A stretch of 64,000 nucleotides of DNA from Rothia amarae (GTDB taxonomy: Bacteria; Actinomycetota; Actinomycetes; Actinomycetales; Micrococcaceae). The translations under genes were made by a program, and so were the position numbers. Below the pieces are notes generated by a model. The model ran no database searches. It was not told the DNA's origin and saw only the letters and a program-made list of their open reading frames with translations. Position 1 is the first letter of the stretch. Each line of letters begins with the position of its first letter. Below, in pieces: positions 50,314 through 59,032 of the stretch. The stretch spans positions 2,343,676 to 2,407,675 of the forward strand of contig NZ_CP061538.1 of assembly GCF_014705945.2 (NCBI RefSeq), written 5' to 3'.

Positions 50314-53300
50314 CTAGAAACCACCGTCTGAATATGAATCGTGAGTCATATTCGCAAAGCGGGAATAGTGACCCTGAAAAGCAACAGCGATTGTCTTGGT
50401 CGGGCCATTACGATGCTTCGCCACAATGACATCCGCCTCACCAGCGCGAGGAGATTCCTTGTCGTAAACGTCGTCGCGGTGCAAAAGGATGACCATATCC
50501 GCATCCTGCTCAATCGAGTTATGCACAGTTATACCGTTAGCAATGAAGTTATGATGCCCCAGTACGGTTGCGTCAAAGACTTCTTCCTCGCCTGCATACT
50601 CAATACTCACCACGGTGTCCCAGAAGATGTCATTTACCGCGTGCATATCCAATTCAGCCGAATCAAGGACGGACGCAACTCGAGCCAATCGGCTACGAGA
50701 GGGCGAACGCTTATAGAAGGTGGAACCGCAATATTTGCTGCCCATATCTTTCTGGAAATCTCGATGTGTTATTCCTCGGTCAGAAAGTATATCTTTGACA
50801 TCGTTCCATACCTCTGCAGGTACCGTGTCTACGTTAGTGTTTGACTTCATGCCTTCATTTTCAAGAATGTCCAGCAGACGTTGGCAATTCGTAGCACGCC
50901 CTCCATGAACACCAATCTCACGCAAGAAACGAAGCTGCTCATCGCGACCGGAAATATCTAAGGTGTAGCCCTGGCGATATTCTCCCTTCAGAGGCGCCTC
51001 ACGCAGACGAGTAGAGATACCGAACCGTAGCAAAAGCAGGGAGATTTGTTCGGTCATCTGCCGGGATGTGGAGCCAAAATAAATGCGGCCGCTTCTACCA
51101 TTTTTCTTTACAGTCACTGAACCATCAGTTGCCCACAGATGTTTGATAAACAGGGCAATTTGCGTTTTCGGCAATGTAAATACTTCAGCGGGAATAAATT
51201 TATCCCATGACCGCAATCCGAACAGTCCCAATTCGTCAAGCCACGCCGCAAGAGGGTTTCTCTTGCCATGGGTAAGATGATAGGGCGCCGGAAGACGTAA
51301 AGAAGTACAGCGAGCAACTTCATGAGTGTCTCGGACAGCAATAATACCGAAGTACTTTGCCGCTTCTGTTACTGCTTGCAAGTTCTCCTCATCTACCGAG
51401 GCATAGCGGATAGATTGCCCCTTCACAAACGAACCGTCTCCCAACATATGAGCGAGCATCGTCACCTGCGCATCGTCCCATATAACACGGCTACTAGGCC
51501 CGTTCACGTGGCGGGGAACACTAATCCGCGAACCAGGTTCAAGCTCCCCCAGACCTTTCCACCCACGATACGTAAAGAAAGGGTGGTTCGCGGTTGCTCG
51601 AATCTGCTTACCTGAAGCAAGCTTCATGCAATAAACAGGTTTCACTCCGGTAGAGAAAACATGGGTAAGATGACGCTCAACGTACCGCATATCGTCACCA
51701 AGGGACCATACAGGAACATTCCGAGCGCCCGATGCGAACAACTCACCCATGGTCGTTTCTGCGCCAGTATCTGAGCGTAAAATACGGGTATCAGCAGTCA
51801 GACACCCAGATTCACGCAGATCCGACACCATGGGCTTCTTATCGGTTCGCTGCTCCGAGCCACGATTTAGCTGCGACAGCGCAATGAGCGGCACTTCGAG
51901 CTCCTTCGCCATGAGCTTCAGCGCACGCGAGAACTCGGAAACTTCTTGCTGACGCGACTCCACCTTTTTACCCGAACTCATCAGCTGCAAGTAGTCGAGA
52001 ACGATAAGCTTCAAATTATTTCGCTGCTTCAGGCGGCGCGCTTTCGCCCGGATTTCCATCAGCGTCATATTGGGCGAATCGTCAATAAACAAAGGCGCGT
52101 TGTCCATTTTGCCCACGGCAGTAGCGAGCTTAGCCCACTGGTCGTCGTCCAGCTGTCCCCTGCGCAAATCCCCCAGGTTAAGAGAAGCCTCAGCGGCAAG
52201 AATCTTCATAGCAATCTCGTTGCGGCTCATTTCCAACGAGAAGAAAACGGTTGCCATATTGTTCTTAATTGCCGCAGAACGAGCGATGTCGAGGGCAAAC
52301 GTAGAATTGTGAGTAGGGATCATGGCACGAGAAGCTAAGAAGAGATGCTCCTCATTATCTACCTGAATACAACGCACGGGCACAGACTCTATGGGCTCTA
52401 CCGCCACGATAAACCGACTAGTTCGCTTAGGCGTGGGACGAGCGTCGCGAAGGCGATGAGCATCGTTCTTTCGCGATAATCCAAAGACCGTATCCGCAGC
52501 CGAAAAAGTAAGCTTGTATGCGGTAGAAGTAGCCTCAGAACGCCCCTTCACATGCTTAGTACGAAGGCCAGAGCGGTAACCCAACGAATGAATCAGCTCT
52601 TGAGCGTCCAACGCTAACTGGCGATTTGTCACGACCAGTTGCACACACCCAGCGTTAGTTACAGTACCGTCAGCGTCCAACAACCCAGCCAGAAGAGCTC
52701 TACGCTGCTTCTCGGAAGCCCGAAGGTAACTTGCAGGAATATGTTTATTACCAAGGACACCAAGCTTACGCAGTCGCCCTTGTACAGTTGATTTTTCTCT
52801 ATAACATTCTAGGCATCTTGTCCCATGGCAATCTTTGCCACATTCGGAGCAGGGACGCACAACCCACGCTTTAAGTTCACCTGCATCCGACACGGTCGGT
52901 AGAGAAACAGAATGGGTTATTCCATCGACTTGTTTAACTTGATATCCGTCTAATTCAATCCCCGCGAGAACTTCGGAATCAGCTGATGTTACCCGGGCAG
53001 CGGCGCTCGCACCATCTCCAAGCCACACCCCCAAGGTATAAGGGGCAATCGGCAAATCAGCATCCGGAAATTGCAAAGGACGAGCGTTCTTCACGCTGTG
53101 ATTGATACGGGCATCAGCAGTGTTGCAACGCAAAGTAGAACGAATCTCCTCAGTAGTTCGCACTTCAGCAGTATTCCGCTGGTTTTTTTGGAGGCCCGCT
53201 AGTACTGCCTGCTTAGACTTACGAGAGGCCCGGGTATCTGTGAGCCACTGATGTTCAGCATCGGCAATAATTTCCGACCCGTCATCGAAAACCACTCGAT

Positions 53301-54099
53301 AACAAGGGCGATTATTCATTACCTCAGTAGCTGCAATCACGGTGGTGGGACAACCATCGGAGCCTAAAACCTGATCACCAACGGATAGTTCTCCCATCGT
53401 CGTCCAACCTGAGGGAGTAGGGATTGGAGTGTCGAGCGCAAGAGCCTTGCCCATTGCCGGCCTAGCCGCAATAACCACCATCTGACCGGGTTGCAACCCG
53501 GCGGTGAGCTCATCAAATTCAATAAAGCCAGTGGGGACGCCGTGAATACCACCGGCACGCGAGCCGTTCGCCTCAATCTCATTCACTGTGGAATCCATGG
53601 CTTCTTTGAGCTGGACATAATCTTCGTTCTCACGGCCGTCGGCAACGCTATAAACCTCAGCCTGCGCCTGGTTCACCAGCCCTTCGACCTCGCCGTCCTG
53701 CGAATAACCCAGCTGGGCAATCTTAGTGCCAGCTTCAACCAGACGGCGCAAGACCGCGCGTTCTGCCACAATTTCCGCGTAGAATCCGGCGTTGGCAGCG
53801 GTGGGCACCGAGGAAATCAGCGAGTGCAGATAGGGGGCGCCGCCGATACGATTAAGTTCACCGCGTTTATTGAGTTCGTCGGCAACCGTAACGGCATCGG
53901 CAGGTTCGCCGTGGCCGTAAAGAGTAATAATTGCTTCGTAGATATTCTCGTGCGCAGGCTTGTAAAAATCAGACCCACGCAGAACCTCCACGACGTCAGC
54001 AATCGCATCTTTAGAAAGCATCATGCCGCCCAGAACAGACTGCTCCGCCACATCATCGTGGGGAAGGGTACGGGCACCATACTCGGGGTTCTCAGACAC
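50314..54099 (-). CDS. dnaB: Replicative DNA helicase DnaB with two inteins
   Basis: 1,261 aa precursor from GTG 54099, with GAGGT upstream. Exteins: residues 1-218, 599-765 and 1195-1261, together 452 aa, the normal length of bacterial DnaB. The N-domain opens LPHDDVAEQSVLGGMMLSKD; the RecA-like domain has Walker A ARPAMGK-ST (split by intein 1), LIVLDYLQLM as Walker B and SQLNRGSEQR. Splicing is needed for activity because intein 1 breaks the P-loop. DnaB unwinds DNA at the replication fork as a hexamer. It commonly follows rplI; here three genes lie between. Confidence 0.97.
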   Translation of the reverse strand: MSENPEYGARTLPHDDVAEQSVLGGMMLSKDAIADVVEVLRGSDFYKPAHENIYEAIITLYGHGEPADAVTVADELNKRGELNRIGGAPYLHSLISSVPTAANAGFYAEIVAERAVLRRLVEAGTKIAQLGYSQDGEVEGLVNQAQAEVYSVADGRENEDYVQLKEAMDSTVNEIEANGSRAGGIHGVPTGFIEFDELTAGLQPGQMVVIAARPAMGKALALDTPIPTPSGWTTMGELSVGDQVLGSDGCPTTVIAATEVMNNRPCYRVVFDDGSEIIADAEHQWLTDTRASRKSKQAVLAGLQKNQRNTAEVRTTEEIRSTLRCNTADARINHSVKNARPLQFPDADLPIAPYTLGVWLGDGASAAARVTSADSEVLAGIELDGYQVKQVDGITHSVSLPTVSDAGELKAWVVRPCSECGKDCHGTRCLECYREKSTVQGRLRKLGVLGNKHIPASYLRASEKQRRALLAGLLDADGTVTNAGCVQLVVTNRQLALDAQELIHSLGYRSGLRTKHVKGRSEATSTAYKLTFSAADTVFGLSRKNDAHRLRDARPTPKRTSRFIVAVEPIESVPVRCIQVDNEEHLFLASRAMIPTHNSTFALDIARSAAIKNNMATVFFSLEMSRNEIAMKILAAEASLNLGDLRRGQLDDDQWAKLATAVGKMDNAPLFIDDSPNMTLMEIRAKARRLKQRNNLKLIVLDYLQLMSSGKKVESRQQEVSEFSRALKLMAKELEVPLIALSQLNRGSEQRTDKKPMVSDLRESGCLTADTRILRSDTGAETTMGELFASGARNVPVWSLGDDMRYVERHLTHVFSTGVKPVYCMKLASGKQIRATANHPFFTYRGWKGLGELEPGSRISVPRHVNGPSSRVIWDDAQVTMLAHMLGDGSFVKGQSIRYASVDEENLQAVTEAAKYFGIIAVRDTHEVARCTSLRLPAPYHLTHGKRNPLAAWLDELGLFGLRSWDKFIPAEVFTLPKTQIALFIKHLWATDGSVTVKKNGRSGRIYFGSTSRQMTEQISLLLLRFGISTRLREAPLKGEYRQGYTLDISGRDEQLRFLREIGVHGGRATNCQRLLDILENEGMKSNTNVDTVPAEVWNDVKDILSDRGITHRDFQKDMGSKYCGSTFYKRSPSRSRLARVASVLDSAELDMHAVNDIFWDTVVSIEYAGEEEVFDATVLGHHNFIANGITVHNSIEQDADMVILLHRDDVYDKESPRAGEADVIVAKHRNGPTKTIAVAFQGHYSRFANMTHDSYSDGGF
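50518..51804 (-). other. DnaB intein 2, class 1, at DLRESG/SIEQDAD
   Basis: 429 residues (766-1194 of the precursor). It begins with Cys (CLTADTRIL) and ends ITVHN before Ser, the class 1 arrangement. Block B is TANHPFF, block F is VFDATVLGHHNFIANG. Two LAGLIDADG-type motifs, MLAHMLGDG and FIKHLWATDG, mark a homing endonuclease, and a helical insert of about 110 residues follows the second. The insertion point is the same as that of the Synechocystis DnaB intein. Confidence 0.93.
52306..53445 (-). other. DnaB intein 1, class 3, in the Walker A loop
   Basis: 380 residues (219-598 of the precursor). It begins with Ala (ALALDTPIPTPSGW), not Cys or Ser, so it cannot start splicing at residue 1. 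It has the W-C-T set of class 3 inteins: Trp67 in block B (EHQW), Cys359 in block F (VRCIQVDNEEH) and Thr378 in THN, with His379-Asn380 at the end and Ser as first C-extein residue. The endonuclease part has two LAGLIDADG motifs (TLGVWLGDG and LLAGLLDADG) and a five-Cys zinc-ribbon-like segment (C199-C214). Confidence 0.93.
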
Positions 54100-54281
54100 T
54101 TTTTACCTCTTCTGCTAACTGCTAGGGTGGGTTCTATTTTCTCATGGCACAGAAAGACACACGAGGTGGGATTGATTACGGCATGAAATTTCCCTCCATA
54201 GAACATGAGAGAAGCTCATTGGTCTCGTGCATGAATTTTTCAGTTCATACCAGGTGTTGATGGAGTAAGCCTCAAGAGTTG

Positions 54282-55451
54282 TTAGTTCGGTGATTCCCTG
54301 AGGTATCGAGCAATCTCTGCTCCGAGGAGCTTTACATAGTGGCTCGGGGTCTTTAGGGACTCCGCCAGGGTTACTTGGTGTCCTTCATACTCCATATCTA
54401 GGACGGCGAAAACCCGCTCAAACCCTGCCTTTTCTGCTCGTTGGGCAGTGAGCTCGTTGGAACCGCAGACAGCAAGAGTTCTCTTATGCTGCGCGCGGGC
54501 TGCGTTGGCGACGCCGGCAGGCCCCTTTCCTTGGAGGGTCTGCTCATCGAGCTTCCCCTCCCCCGTAATCACTACGTCTGCATGCTCTAATACCTGGTGA
54601 AAACCGGTAAGTTCAAAACAAATATCTACCCCCGGTCGCATTTTGGCCCCTAAAGCGAGGCAGGCGAATCCGAGTCCTCCTGCGGCCCCAGCGCCTTCCT
54701 GAATGCTGAATGTTTCACGTGAAACACCCATATCCAACTCTAAAAGGTTGGAAAAATGTTTTAATGACCGGTCAAGAAGCAAAACTTGCTCTTCTGTTGC
54801 GCCCTTCTGCGGACCAAAAACAGCAGCCGCACCGCTCGAGCCTAAAAGAGGATTCGTGACGTCGCAAGCAACCGTGAAATCAATCGAATCTAACCGGTTA
54901 TCCAGCCCCGATACATCTACTCGAGCCGCGCCCAGTAAAGCCCCTCCTCCTGCGCGCAGAGGCTCACCGTCGTCGTCTAGAATCTTTACGCCTAGAGCCT
55001 GCAACATCCCCGCACCAGCATCGGTAGTGGCAGATCCACCCAGCCCCACCACAATATGACGGGCTCCGGCATCCAACGCAGCAAGGATTAACTCACCCAC
55101 ACCAAAAGTTGTGGAATTGACCGCATCAAGCTGCTGAGAATCCATACGCCACAGCCCACATGCTTCCGCCACCTCAATTACAGCGGTCTGGGATAAACCT
55201 TCATAAGCGAACTGAGCCTCTACTGGCTCCCCCAGAGGACCAGAAACCGGCGCCATGATTTCCCGAAAACCAGCGGCAAGAGCCGCTTCGACCGTTCCAT
55301 CTCCGCCATCAGCGATAGGACATATGAGTGGCTCAAAGGATCGCCCCAGCTCATCCTTCATCCCCTCTGCGATTGCTTCAGAAAGCCCAGCACCAGAAAG
55401 AGAACCCTTGAACTTATCAACTGCAATGAGAACACTTGGGAAAGTAGCCAT
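54282..55451 (-). CDS. Glycerate kinase, type 1 (GlxK/GarK)
   Basis: 389 aa. It phosphorylates D-glycerate. Motifs: LIAVDKFKGSLSGAGLSEAI, CPIADGGDGTVEA, VGLGGSATTDAGAGML and a C-terminal GEGKLDEQTLQGKGPAGVA. The length is normal. It is set between rplI and dnaB, on the same strand; no glycerate pathway genes are near. GGAG lies unusually close to the ATG, so expression may rely on another element. Confidence 0.93.
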   Translation of the reverse strand: MATFPSVLIAVDKFKGSLSGAGLSEAIAEGMKDELGRSFEPLICPIADGGDGTVEAALAAGFREIMAPVSGPLGEPVEAQFAYEGLSQTAVIEVAEACGLWRMDSQQLDAVNSTTFGVGELILAALDAGARHIVVGLGGSATTDAGAGMLQALGVKILDDDGEPLRAGGGALLGAARVDVSGLDNRLDSIDFTVACDVTNPLLGSSGAAAVFGPQKGATEEQVLLLDRSLKHFSNLLELDMGVSRETFSIQEGAGAAGGLGFACLALGAKMRPGVDICFELTGFHQVLEHADVVITGEGKLDEQTLQGKGPAGVANAARAQHKRTLAVCGSNELTAQRAEKAGFERVFAVLDMEYEGHQVTLAESLKTPSHYVKLLGAEIARYLRESPN

Positions 55452-55485
55452 ACTCCATTATGTTCAAAAAATCCCACAGTACGAA

Positions 55486-55770
55486 CTAGTGAGAAACTTT
55501 CAAACCTATTACCCCGCCGATAATCATGAGCAAGAAAATAATTTTCACCCAAGATATTGATTCCGCGCCGGTAGCCATCGCAAAAATAACAGTTGTTACA
55601 GCCCCCACCGCTACCCACACCGCGTACCCTGCGCCCAGTGGAACCTCTCGCAGTGCGAATGAAAGCCCACTATTTTTTAAACAAAAAACTAGCGGCCCGA
55701 CCCCCATACTGGTCTTGCCGCTAGTTTTTAACACACACATTCTCGATACGAAATTCAGCATTTCTCGCAC
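55486..55770 (-). pseudogene. 5'-truncated SMR-family multidrug transporter
   Basis: The last 60 codons match small multidrug resistance transporters: SFALREVPLGAGYAVWVAVG, then GAVTTVIFAMATGAESISWVK and a final helix ending GGVIGLKVSH. The first membrane helix, with the essential Glu, is missing. In its place the frame reads through the arms of an intrinsic terminator (55683-55729). A working SMR protein is about 105 residues with four helices; here only about two and a half remain. The start at 55770 is nominal. Most likely a remnant from a deletion or rearrangement. Confidence 0.65.
55683..55729 (-). terminator. Intrinsic terminator in the 5' part of the SMR remnant
   Basis: AAAAACTAGCGGC and GCCGCTAGTTTTT form a 13-bp stem with an inner GACC/GGTC pair, followed by T on the minus strand. 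It should stop transcripts before the SMR remnant and the glycerate kinase gene. Confidence 0.8.
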
Positions 55771-55975
55771 CGGCTATTCAACTTTCAGAAAGCTTCGGAA
55801 TCCTTTTCAGGTGCTCCTCGAACCATCTATTACTAGTTAACACCAGCAACCTTTGGTATTCATTTAAGAATCCTGGGAGTCACCTGGAGATTTTAAAAAC
55901 ATTATATGAACGGTGTCAGAAGTTCATGAGGCAGGTGTTTGGGCAGACGAAAGGAAAGCACACCAGAGAACCTCG

Positions 55976-56323
55976 TCAAAGAGCGGTGGCCAGAAGCGCC
56001 AGCACAACCACCGGATTAGTCACCACCGTAAAAATCAACAGAAGCGCGTTCCATAGGGTCATGTGGCGATAACGAAATAGGCCCACCACCGTCAAAATCA
56101 TCACCAGAGCAGAGGCGATGATGCTCCCCACCAAACACACCAAAAAGAGAGTCAGAGTACCCGATGGGCTAGAAAGAGACCCATAAACCGCAATCAAAGA
56201 AAGGACTGTGGCAATCACTTGAATAATAAGTGCAACCAGGAACATCTGGGTGCTAGATTTCAGCGAACCCCACCGCGACGACGCACGGGAGGAAGAATCG
56301 GTTGTCTGGGATGATAAGCGCAT
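55976..56323 (-). CDS. Small membrane protein of unknown function
   Basis: 115 aa from ATG 56323; a longer frame to 56410 crosses the rplI terminator and is not credible. A Ser-rich N-terminus of about 25 residues is followed by three membrane helices (about 27-50, 56-80 and 90-113). No family recognised. It stands alone downstream of the ribosomal protein operon. Confidence 0.6.
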   Translation of the reverse strand: MRLSSQTTDSSSRASSRWGSLKSSTQMFLVALIIQVIATVLSLIAVYGSLSSPSGTLTLFLVCLVGSIIASALVMILTVVGLFRYRHMTLWNALLLIFTVVTNPVVVLALLATAL

Positions 56324-56378
56324 AAATTCTAGTATGCCTTTACTTTCTAAGAACGGAATCAAAAGCGCCTTCACATAC

Positions 56379-56415
56379 AAAGAATGCCGCTTCCCCAAGG
56401 AAAGCGGCATTCTTT
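56379..56415 (-). terminator. Terminator of the rpsF-ssb-rpsR-rplI operon
   Basis: AAAGAATGCCGCTTCC and GGAAAGCGGCATTCTTT form a strong stem of about 16 bp with one bulge and a 4-nt loop, followed by T-rich sequence on the minus strand, 29 bp past the rplI stop. Confidence 0.88.
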
Positions 56416-56444
56416 ACAAACGCGTGGCGCTCATAAGCAAAAAC

Positions 56445-56894
56445 TTATGCAGCTACAACGTCAAGTTCAACGTTTGCTACAACGTCCTCGTGCAAGCGCA
56501 CGGAAACGTTGTGAGTACCGGTGGACTTGATAGCGTTGCCAAGGTGGATCGCACGCTTGTCAACAGAACCTAGTCCAGCAGCTTCAATAGCGTCTGCAAT
56601 GGTCTCTGCCTTAACAGAACCGAAGAGACGACCTTCGGAGCCAGCCTTGTGAGCAACGGTTACAGTTGCGTCTGAAAGCTTAGCTGCCTGAGCCTGTGCC
56701 TCTTCAAGTGATGCCTTAGCGCGAGCTGTACGAGCTGCGCGGATGGACTCAACCTGGCGTTCGCCGCCCTGGGTCCATACAACTGCGAAGCCGCGGGGCA
56801 GAAGGAAGTTACGTGCGTAGCCGTTCTTTACAGTAACGACGTCACCTGCAACACCCAGACCGGAAACTTCCTGAGTCAGAATGATCTTAGCCAT
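56445..56894 (-). CDS. rplI: Ribosomal protein bL9
   Basis: 149 aa, full length. N-domain [20 protein letters not shown] and [16 protein letters not shown] are the L9 signature; a long central helix ([20 protein letters not shown]) and C-domain with GRLFGSV follow. It binds 23S rRNA at the base of the L1 stalk. Last gene of the rpsF-ssb-rpsR-rplI operon, 20 bp after rpsR. Confidence 0.97.
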   Translation of the reverse strand: MAKIILTQEVSGLGVAGDVVTVKNGYARNFLLPRGFAVVWTQGGERQVESIRAARTARAKASLEEAQAQAAKLSDATVTVAHKAGSEGRLFGSVKAETIADAIEAAGLGSVDKRAIHLGNAIKSTGTHNVSVRLHEDVVANVELDVVAA

Positions 56895-56914
56895 GTTCTT
56901 TACTCTCCTTCTCT

Positions 56915-57151
56915 TTAGCGGCCAGCGCCGGAGTAAGGCAGGAGTGCAACTTCGCGGGCATTTTTAATTGCCTGAGCGATCTTGCGCTGTTCCTGCACGG
57001 TTACGCCAGTTACACGACGTGCGCGGATCTTGCCGCGATCGGAGATGAACTTACGCAGAAGAGCGACGTCCTTGTAATCAATCTCGGTTACGTCTGCAGC
57101 CTTGAGCGGGTTCTGCTTTGGTTTGGGCTTACGGATTTCAGCCTTAGCCAT
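56915..57151 (-). CDS. rpsR: Ribosomal protein bS18
   Basis: 78 aa. The core [19 protein letters not shown] and [19 protein letters not shown] is the S18 signature. It pairs with S6 on the small subunit platform. There are no zinc-binding Cys, so this is the zinc-free form (C-). Confidence 0.97.
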   Translation of the reverse strand: MAKAEIRKPKPKQNPLKAADVTEIDYKDVALLRKFISDRGKIRARRVTGVTVQEQRKIAQAIKNAREVALLPYSGAGR

Positions 57152-57229
57152 CGTGGTGCTCCTTTATTTTGTTGGGAGCCCGCGGCTAAACCGCGGGATG
57201 GTGGATATTTTTATTCGAAGGTTATCGGT

Positions 57230-57895
57230 TTAGAAGGGCGGTTCGTCTTCAGACGCCGCACCCCAGTCATAGTTTCCGCCGGACTGAGCGCCCCACGGAT
57301 CTGCACTAGGTGCAGGAGCTGACTGCGGTGAGGACTGCTGGTTGCCCTGAGAGCCACCAAAGTTACCGCCACCGTTATTGTTGCTATAACCGTTGCCGCC
57401 GCTGAAACCACCCTGCTGGCCACCGGTGTTGCCACCATTGAAACCACCTTGGTTAGCTCCAGCGAAGTTGTTGCCTCCCCCATTGTTAAAACCGCCACCT
57501 TGCTGACCACCAAAGTTGTTACCTCCGGAGCGCTGGTTACGGTTCACGCTGGCAGATGCAAAACGGAGTGAGGGACCAATCTCTTCGATCTCTAGCTCCA
57601 TTGAAGTGCGGCGTTCGCCTTCTTTAGTCTCGTACGAGCGGGACTTCAAACGGCCCTGTGCGATGACGCGCATACCCTTACGCAGGGTTTCTGCCACGTT
57701 TTCAGCGGCTTCACGCCATACTGATGCGCGAAGAAAGAGGGTCTCGCCTTCTTTCCATTCACCCGATGCGCGATCAAAATTGCGCGGGGTGGATGCGATC
57801 GTAAAGTTAGCTACCGCTGCACCGTTAGGGGTGAAACGAAGCTCGGGATCGCCGGTAAGGTTACCAACGACAGTAATGACGGTATCGCCAGCCAT
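57230..57895 (-). CDS. ssb: Single-stranded DNA-binding protein
   Basis: 221 aa. The OB-fold (1-115) opens [20 protein letters not shown] and includes [22 protein letters not shown] long Gly/Asn/Gln-rich linker (about 120-200) precedes the acidic tip DEPPF, which recruits replication and repair proteins. It lies between rpsF and rpsR, the conserved bacterial order. Confidence 0.97.
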   Translation of the reverse strand: MAGDTVITVVGNLTGDPELRFTPNGAAVANFTIASTPRNFDRASGEWKEGETLFLRASVWREAAENVAETLRKGMRVIAQGRLKSRSYETKEGERRTSMELEIEEIGPSLRFASASVNRNQRSGGNNFGGQQGGGFNNGGGNNFAGANQGGFNGGNTGGQQGGFSGGNGYSNNNGGGNFGGSQGNQQSSPQSAPAPSADPWGAQSGGNYDWGAASEDEPPF

Positions 57896-58033
57896 TTGAT
57901 GCCTCCAGTCGAATAATCAAGTAATTAGAAAAAGTCTTTCATGAGGGTCTGACATTTTTAGGCGTCAATCTCAAAAATTCTGTAAAAAAATCACATCACT
58001 TTGAAACGGCGTGAACCAACCCCTTGAAAGGGA

Positions 58034-58339
58034 TTACTTGGAGGAGATCTTCTGATCTTCCGGACGGATGATCTTGGTGCGCATCACGGATTCGTTCAAG
58101 TTAAGGCGACGATCCAATTCTGCTGCAGATTCCGGGGTGGAAGTGAAGTTGACGACTGCGTAGATGCCTTCGGTCTTCTTCTGGATTTCGTATGCCAGGC
58201 GGCGACGGCCCCAGATGTCCATCTTGTCAATGGTGCCGTTGTCCTTGGTTACGATTTCGAGGAACTTAGAGAGGGTGGGCTCAACAGCCTGATCCTCTAC
58301 CTCGGGATTGAGGATAACCATCAATTCGTATTCACGCAT
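58034..58339 (-). CDS. rpsF: Ribosomal protein bS6
   Basis: 101 aa, ferredoxin-like fold opening [20 protein letters not shown], with [20 protein letters not shown], the S6 signature, and a C-terminal [18 protein letters not shown]. First gene of the operon. The 258 bp upstream (58340-58597) contain no gene; the operon promoter should lie there but no clear pair was fixed. Confidence 0.97.
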   Translation of the reverse strand: MREYELMVILNPEVEDQAVEPTLSKFLEIVTKDNGTIDKMDIWGRRRLAYEIQKKTEGIYAVVNFTSTPESAAELDRRLNLNESVMRTKIIRPEDQKISSK

Positions 58340-58597
58340 GATTAAACCCCTCCTTTGGGCTAAACGGCTATGGGATTTCCATAGCAGGAGATATTTCGCG
58401 CTTGCACAAAAGCGGAGATTGACCGATTCTGCACAGACTTTGCCACTTTACAGGATTAAACGCCTTATTTACAGGGTTTTTTGGAGGTTCGGCGCAAGGT
58501 CACACGAACTACAGACGTGTAAGTTCAGACCGCCACCGAGGGAAAGCGGCTGCCCACCGTAGCTCCCCGACGCTTCGACGTCGAACGGGCACAAAAA

Positions 58598-58957
58598 CTA
58601 GTACGTGCGACGAACTGCTAGAGAGTTCATTAGCCCCACACGAATTGGCATGGTGAAGATATCTATGAACATGAGCAGACCCCACAAGACAATAAAGGGA
58701 ATGCCTAGAATTATGTGCCAGGTGGTGGAACCGATAGCAAACAGAATGACGTAGAAGAGCGCCATAAAAGGCTGACGCAGATACAGCTTATGTAAACCTA
58801 ACCAACCCAAGAAGAACCACAGTAGATAGGCAATGAGTAAAGATTTCTGCCGGACAATTACGGTGGTAGCTTGCTGGTTAATTCCGTAGGTAGGAGCAAA
58901 AGGATTGCGCTGATTATTTATATATTGCGGGGTGTAATGTTCGGGTCTTTCTGACAT
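58598..58957 (-). CDS. TM2-domain protein
   Basis: 119 aa. An N-terminal polar part (1-38) precedes a TM2 domain with SLLIAYLLWFFLGWLGLHKL, whose LGxxGLHxxYL motif is typical, and further hydrophobic helices (about 66-84 and 86-105). TM2 proteins are small membrane proteins of unknown role. It is not clearly in an operon with its neighbours. Confidence 0.85.
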   Translation of the reverse strand: MSERPEHYTPQYINNQRNPFAPTYGINQQATTVIVRQKSLLIAYLLWFFLGWLGLHKLYLRQPFMALFYVILFAIGSTTWHIILGIPFIVLWGLLMFIDIFTMPIRVGLMNSLAVRRTY

Positions 58958-59032
58958 GGATTCTCCTTTGATGTAGCCGTGCAGATCTTAGAGATTCTGC
59001 TTGTATTACTTTTAAGGCTACTGAGAATTTGA

